Positions 57,653 to 64,000 of a stretch of 64,000 nt of DNA are shown here, piece by piece. A program made the translations under genes and the position numbers. Origin of the DNA: Strongylocentrotus droebachiensis. Lineage: Eukaryota; Echinodermata; Echinoidea; Camarodonta; Strongylocentrotidae. The notes under the pieces were generated by a model that was not told where the DNA came from, searched no databases, and worked only from the letters and a program-made list of their open reading frames with translations. The number at the start of each line of letters is the position of its first letter. The stretch's first letter is position 1. The stretch covers positions 31,475 to 95,474 of the forward strand of contig JAVYIG010007913.1 in assembly GCA_035222895.1 (NCBI GenBank), read 5' to 3'.

Positions 57653-60600
57653 TGGCACATTTCAAACGTCTTCCTACAGTTAACAACTGAATTATTCATA
57701 CCCTTACTGTGTTTTTTAATTTGATCTCAGTGATTTGTTCCGATTTATGTTTCGGAGAATGTGACTGTGAATGTTATAGCTTACATCTAAAAGTATTTAA
57801 CAAATGCCTTTACATTCAATCAGCCCACCTTTCATGCTTGAGTTATGAAAGACATTAAAACCACCAAAATGACAAAGGGTATGAATGATTCAGTTGTTTG
57901 CTATATATCCTAGCCATAAGGCTCCATCATTTGTGAGATATACCATATATTACATTCTTATTTCTTGTAGATATTAAATCGTATGTTACTAACACAGGAT
58001 AACTACTCATGTTTCAAACTGGTCATCTTATGATCATTAGATAAATGGAAGGAATATATTAAATAAACTGAAAGCGTTCAAAACCCTACTGTTAAGTGGG
58101 GCTGAATACACTCCAGTGTATAATTTGTTCATGTTCTAGAAAAATTAATTACCTTATCATTTGTGAAAAGGGTTATTTAAAGATGCGCAAATACACCTGG
58201 CTATTTTTTTTTTTTTAAGCTGACTTAGTAGATTAATTCCAGGGATTTTTACTCGCCTCCTAGTATTTCATGTACAAATTTAGTTCTTATTGTTTGAGTC
58301 GGCATGATTATAGTAAAACGATTAGAAACAGAAATGGAAATGATTAATTATTACTTTACACTATTTTCATATGTTTCTTCATTTGAGTTACCGAATTATT
58401 GCAATCTGTACTGAATAGAATTGTTTACACTACATACATCAATACCGTATCATACGTGTTATATCAGGGTGTAAAGCTTGTGGAAAAATGTGTTTACATT
58501 GAAAAAATATCCACCTTCCTGTACAGCTTTATATGCCTTTCGTATTAAGTGCACATGATATTTTACTTCCATTAATCGTTAAAGTATTTGCGACATGGCA
58601 ATATTGCGACAGCGGTGTGTTCTCTATAAACATTTACTTGTAAGAAATGAAAATGTGATTCACTTTACTTTTTCAAAAACTTACAACTGTATGCATCAGT
58701 AGGGCTTGAAGACCATCTTAAAGTTCATAAGATAGCAATTTTCGAAGACTACTGGTTTTCATAGGAGTATACCATCGTTCAGTTGTAAATGAAATTAAAT
58801 ATTTTTGACGATTTTATAAATAACCTATTTCTTATTTTAAAGACATTCAATTATAAAGGTTACAATTACGTCAGTAATTCATTACTATATTATTTTTACA
58901 TTGAATATGTACAGCATGTATATACAAACGTGGAATTTATTTGTGTATATTTTGATTGATTAAAGAAAGTTTATTTGTGTAGAAAATGTAAAAATTATAA
59001 GTGCAATAAGTTTTTCCTGAGATAAATAAGCAATAGACGTGTTCATTTTAGTTTGCTGTTGTATATAATAAGTTTCAGGTCTTCCATTTAAGTTAGATAG
59101 TTTTCACGCATCACATTCTGAATGCCTTTCTAAAGAATCAATGGTTTATTGACATACAAAGCACTGGTGTTTTGGTATTAGCTTATTTTCTATATTTGCC
59201 ATTCTGTTCACTAGGAATTGACGACGCATCTTTTAAACCAAGTGTAGATAATTTATTTAAGTATCGACTTAGAATTTATTTTGTTATTTCTACCAATCGG
59301 TTTTGAAATATTTGCCATAAAATAGGTTATATCAATCAATTGTATCTTTTGTCGAGTGGTATCTCAATTTGCGATTACAGGAAGTCATTGATGTGAAAGA
59401 GAGGCAACAATATTTCACATTACCACTTGACATGACAGAAATATAGCTTACTTGAACTTCTAGCATACAATAACCAAAACAATATATATAAATATAAAGA
59501 ATCATGCAGGATGCCTTCAAAAACTCGTGCAGTATTTAAACACCATGAAATGTGTTAAAAATTGCCTTACCAATAAACGAATTTAAGTAGAGAACAAACT
59601 CAACTTATGATATAAGTGTAATAAGTGAAATAATAGGCCTTTCGAAAACTGTGAGTAATTTATGAATGTAAAGGTATGAAATAATAATCAGAGGTTAAGG
59701 GCAAACCCCACGAGCACACAAGACTTGAATTAATCAATAACAACAAACAAGATAATAGATCTTATTTGATCAGTTATTTTGATCAGTACATAATTTAATT
59801 CATCTTAATGCTGAAAAAATGGAATTCTCATATATATATTACAGGTTTCCTGAAAAATACGAATTAATCGGGTTCTTGTAGTATCTCAAAACTGTTTTAA
59901 ACCATTGCTGGCCGGTCAAGTGCCACCTGTATTAAGTCTATGAAAATGAGATAATCCGTGGCCAAAGGTTAAATAAGGTTTAATAATAAAGGTTAAGTAG
60001 CTAAAATGTGCACTGATGGAGCTGCACCACTATTTTTCTAATATATTGAAATACTGAACAATTTGGTAAAGTACGTGTCTTCCAAGAGTTATATTTCATG
60101 CTGTTGCCTATAGATATTGTATAAATTATGGTTAAACTATTTTTTCGAGTGTGGGTCAGAAGTACCGTACTGTTTTCCTTATCATGTGATCGAATAAAAT
60201 CAACAATCCTACTTCAAATATGGCACTTTTTTTTCTTCCTTGCATTGTAAATCGGTGTGTATTCCCTTGTCTATGAAGATTGTGGACCATGTTATACCAT
60301 AGTCCTGTTTCAAAAACCCTGTTATCAATATTGGGTCACGACAACTTGTAAAAACCTACTGGATCTTTGCATTTGATTGACTGAGAGCAAATTTGTTAAA
60401 AAAGTTTGAAATTCGTAGTTGAAAAGAAAAACAATTATGAACAGAGCCCTAATTTAACTTAATAGTCCACTCCACTTATTATACGCCCTTAGTGCGATTC
60501 TGTTAGAGAATATATAAATGAAGTGAAACCAGTCATGAAATGAAAATTTGATTTCACAATGAAATGGTTTGGTTAGTTTATTTAGTTGCAGATAAATGGC

Positions 60601-63600
60601 AAATGTTCACGTGTTGAGGAGGTTAGTACATGGAGCTATACAATACTGTAATCGACCATTAGTGTATGCCTTGACAATATGTTTTTAACAAGATTGAAAA
60701 CACACCCGAGAACACTATAAACAGCCAGGGAGGCGAGGTTGTAGCAGAATAATTTGGAGGAATTGGGTCCTGTTTTCATGTTATAGTCATATACCTCCCT
60801 TTAAAACCATATAAACTTTTTTTTTTTGGGGGGGGGGCGGGTTTAAGCCCCCAAGACCCCGCTTAAACCGCTTGTGATCTGTACAGTTTATGGATCCCAG
60901 CCTACGTAAGAAATATAACACCATCGATTACCGCATCTTGCTGGTATTTTTTTCTCATTTACAAGCTTTGCGAGAAACGTAAACCTTTACGTAAACAAAC
61001 CATCAGCAAGTATTATTCCTTTGGAGTTTTAAATGAAAAAAAATATTCTCACTGGGGAGAACATACAGGTTATTATACTTGAGAAGTGCTCAAAACCATA
61101 CTTTGTTTAATTCCGGTGTTGGAAATGAAGAACTACTATTTGAGATGCATTTAGAGTAACCGATTATATCACGCATATACCATACTACATGCGTTTAGAA
61201 CATGATAAATCCTTATCATTGGAAAGCGCTTTATAAGTATCGTTTTTATTATTATTATCATTATTATTATCAAATCTCCAGGCTAATGTCTCTTCTTTTT
61301 TTTTGTGGGGGGGGGGGGGGTGATTACTTTGAAAAGATCTATTTCTATTCCTGTGAGAATGGGCCAAGGCGGTATACCGTTTCGCCCCTTTATAGACCAA
61401 CTACCATCATGATGATGTTCCAGGTAAGTGCAAATTACATGTGTTAGGCCAAGTAAAAATGATTCCTTGTTTCTTGTCCAAATTTTTCCCAAAAAATAGG
61501 AAAAGGGATTTAATATATAGATGCTTTTGATAGTTTCTTGGCGAAGAAATCTTAATTTCAATACAAGTTTTATTATTTCTAATTTAATTCAAAGTGCTTT
61601 AGAGAGGCTGAAGACAAAGTAAAATTGCGTTATCGGCGTCATTTATCTATCCCACTGTTGAAATGTCTTCGAATTGTTATTTATTCCATTTCAGGATAGC
61701 ATTCCAAAAAACAAAAACACTAAAGGAAGGCCTAGGGGATGGTAATCTAGAACCTTATTTATTTAGTCTTCACGTGAAATACGTCACAGGCAAGAAACAA
61801 AGCATTGCGATTTGAAGAGAACAGCTCGCGCAAAAGCTGTTTGTCCAAGAAATTCTAAGAGTTGCGTTATACTCGTCCTTGTCTTGTTTGTATTCTACGT
61901 GTACAATCCAACGCCGTGTTTGTTTTAAGTCTTGATCGTTTTGTGTTTCAAACCGTGAGTGTATTCCCCGTTAGCTCTTCTCTGAAATCATGTGATTGTC
62001 TTGTCGGTTGTGATTAATCATAAAGCAGTCGATGTATAGTATGACTCTAACTTTATAAGTGCATTGGTTACAATATGTTCTTACCTTGTATATACTCAAA
62101 CAAACTTATTCTCAGAAATTAAATTCTTGTTTTTGATCAGTGTTGAATGACTATTCATATAGGCCTACTTAAAGTGCGCTGGCCTTACCACTTTAACTGA
62201 TCGCTTTACGTAAATACGGATCACCGAACAATGACGTACAAGGAAACACCAATATAAATATTGACACTTCTCTCGTTTGTACATACAAAGGCCTCTTAGG
62301 GTTTTCCCTTAAAGATACAACTGTTTTGGTGTATCAGTTGAATGAACCCAGATATATCTTGCTCATTTCTTTTTATTCCACCGTTTGAGAAAAGTTGATA
62401 AGTCAGTACGTTTCGAAGGTCGTTGTTAGATGGAAGCCATGCCATTATCATTGTACTGTACAGGTGAGTGTAAAGCTTTTAACAGATTTTATTGTGTCTG
62501 TATGCAATTATTGCGTCAGAGTATAAGCCTGTTAATTTTCATCAAATATTCAATATCAGCTTCTGCTAATGTTTTGACAAAGGGCATTGATTTGATCAGT
62601 GATATGTGTTTTTCCCTTGGTTTTTAAACATTGGCTAGAGTTTAAATTACATGAATATGTACATTATGACGTCACATCCATTTCCGTTCAGTATATAGTT
62701 TCTCCATGTTGAGCTGTTCGTTCAGCTTTGTGTGGAGTTGGTGATCTTTCATTTCGTTTGTGCCTAGATTATAGTCATATAGTTTAATAATCCTGTTCCG
62801 GACGAATATAATATGAAAAAAAATAAAGTATGGGTTTTATTTTGTTTACAGTTTACTATGATATGTGTCAATTACCTCAGTAATATTACGTTTAAAAGTG
62901 CTTTAGTCTAGTTTTACTCGGTTAAAAGGGCTTTATCAGAAATAGCGTCATTATTACAATATTGGCCGACTATATAGTATTCTCAAATTTGTTTTTAATC
63001 TTAAACAAAAAATTACCCAAGGAATCAGGTCATCAGTTATATTTAGTATAAGAAGAGACTTCAATTAATTCTAAACTTGATGTCACATAAAGAAGGCCTA
63101 ATTAAAATTTTCAAATAGGCCTTAATGTATTTTATTTGTGTAATTAAAATCAACTTCGGCCATATCTTGTGGTCGTTACCATTGATTTGAGGATGGCTGG
63201 TTATGCTTAAATCTCCACCAATTGATTAAAAAAGGATTTGCTATGGAAGACAATTTCCAATCAAACTGCAAGGCAAATTGCAAGGAAAGTTACAAAACAG
63301 AGAAAAGGGGGAATCGTGTCAGACGCGGAGCGTTTAATGATTTTGTGTATATCGAATTCACTGCATTTGTTACTTTCATGGAAAATAACCTACCCCCTCT
63401 ACGTCATCAGAAATGACGGAAAGGCGCCTCAATTTCTCGTCTCTTTACTCGCACCATCCAATCAGAAGCTAAGTTGCCAGTCACGTGCATGCATACGCAT
63501 CTGCAATTCAATTGGATGAAATTCCCATTGGCGATGTAAATTGCTCGCACCTGTATCGCATTCTTGTAATACCAGTACGCACGTCTCACAGTGTCCCCAA

Positions 63601-64000
63601 ATGCATGGTTATTATGAATGTAATTACGTCTGCGCGCACCTATTCAACATGTACACACACATACATGCGGATGTCTTTGAATAACATGCATTAGCATCAT
63701 ACACACGCACACACACAAATTGATAAAGTGCGTGTTGAGTTGTATGTGCATTGACTATGCACCAGGGATGCGAAGCACACACACTCGCATGAGATAGTGA
63801 GTGAGTTCATATCGTACGAAGACAGCGTACTATATGCCGGCGTTCAAACTTCGTCTTTAAATTAAGGCGGCTGGCACCAGAAAGCTCGAGTCTACAGACT
63901 GTAATTAAAGTATTTAACGTCTGTTAAAGCTTACTGGATACATGTGGAATTGTTAGTCAGTAAATACCTAACGAGGTTTTGGTGACCTCATAAACACTTG
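57653..64000. other. downstream intergenic region, no supported gene
   Basis: AT-rich DNA with G runs at 60832-60840 and 61304-61320, a (TTA)n patch near 61246-61270 and CA-rich sequence near 63650-63720. Two isolated good donors (after 61423 and 62461) follow short ATG-led frames, but nothing else supports a gene. Confidence 0.5.
57677..57901. mobile_element. MITE family E copy 3
   Basis: AACTGAATTATTCATACCCT and AGGGTATGAATGATTCAGTT are inverted ends; a TTCATGCTTGAGTTATGAAA core is shared in inverted form with the other copies. Confidence 0.75.

Noticed and set aside
61409-61741. Possible two-exon gene start (ATG-led exon to GTAAGT, then an in-phase exon at 61695)
   Set aside because: The joined peptide is short and low complexity (MMMFQDSIPKNKNTKGRPRG) with no family match; two good splice sites alone are not enough.
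62430-62461. ATG-led fragment before a GTGAGT donor
   Set aside because: Ten codons with no partner exon in the window.
63238-63519. 93-codon plus-strand frame near the right edge
   Set aside because: Overlaps several other random frames, no motif and no splice context.

Overview
The window is animal nuclear DNA: intron-rich, AT-rich, with long non-coding stretches full of short inverted-repeat transposons. The protein families and the repeat families point to a marine invertebrate deuterostome. An echinoderm, probably a sea urchin, fits best. That placement rests on memory of repeat style and was not tested by a search.

Left end (423-7362, minus strand): the first seven coding exons of a WDR76 homologue, 339 residues that join in phase. 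It holds a basic/acidic disordered N-terminus, the conserved LSEYEKRRLENISKNADFF block and the first WD40 strands. The rest of the propeller lies to the left of the window. From about 7.5 to 14.4 kb I see only repeats.

Main locus (14442-55919, plus strand): one RASEF/Rab45-type gene (EF-hand, coiled coil, Rab GTPase). Sixteen common exons (36648-55919) encode a coiled coil, a disordered linker and a complete Rab domain ending in CCDF. Three different N-terminal modules enter this common body, and each joins it in the correct reading phase: (1) a three-exon EF-hand pair (14739-21747), predicted 763 aa in total; (2) a single-exon EF-hand pair with its own start and a Gly run (26776-27236), predicted 786 aa; (3) a large 436-codon exon rich in Gln, Asn, Ser and Pro (39739-41046), which skips the first two coiled-coil exons, predicted 988 aa. 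The modules would let one Rab body be joined to two different calcium sensors or to an unrelated disordered scaffold. This three-entry arrangement is the main discovery candidate. The splice donor of module 3 is interrupted by a 267-bp TA-flanked element that also supplies the stop codon seen if the exon is not spliced.

The 3' side (55920-64000) has a putative UTR with a degenerate roughly 73-bp repeat and a perfect 349-bp duplication with an inverted junction, then repeat-bearing intergenic DNA with no supported gene. More than twenty inverted-repeat elements are listed. They include four copies of one family and three copies each of two others. Other repeats are a roughly 163-bp satellite, a hAT-like element carrying a fragment of a transposase-like first exon, and a decayed LINE tail. 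All exon calls come from reading frames, splice-site phase and recalled family sequence; no transcript data were available.
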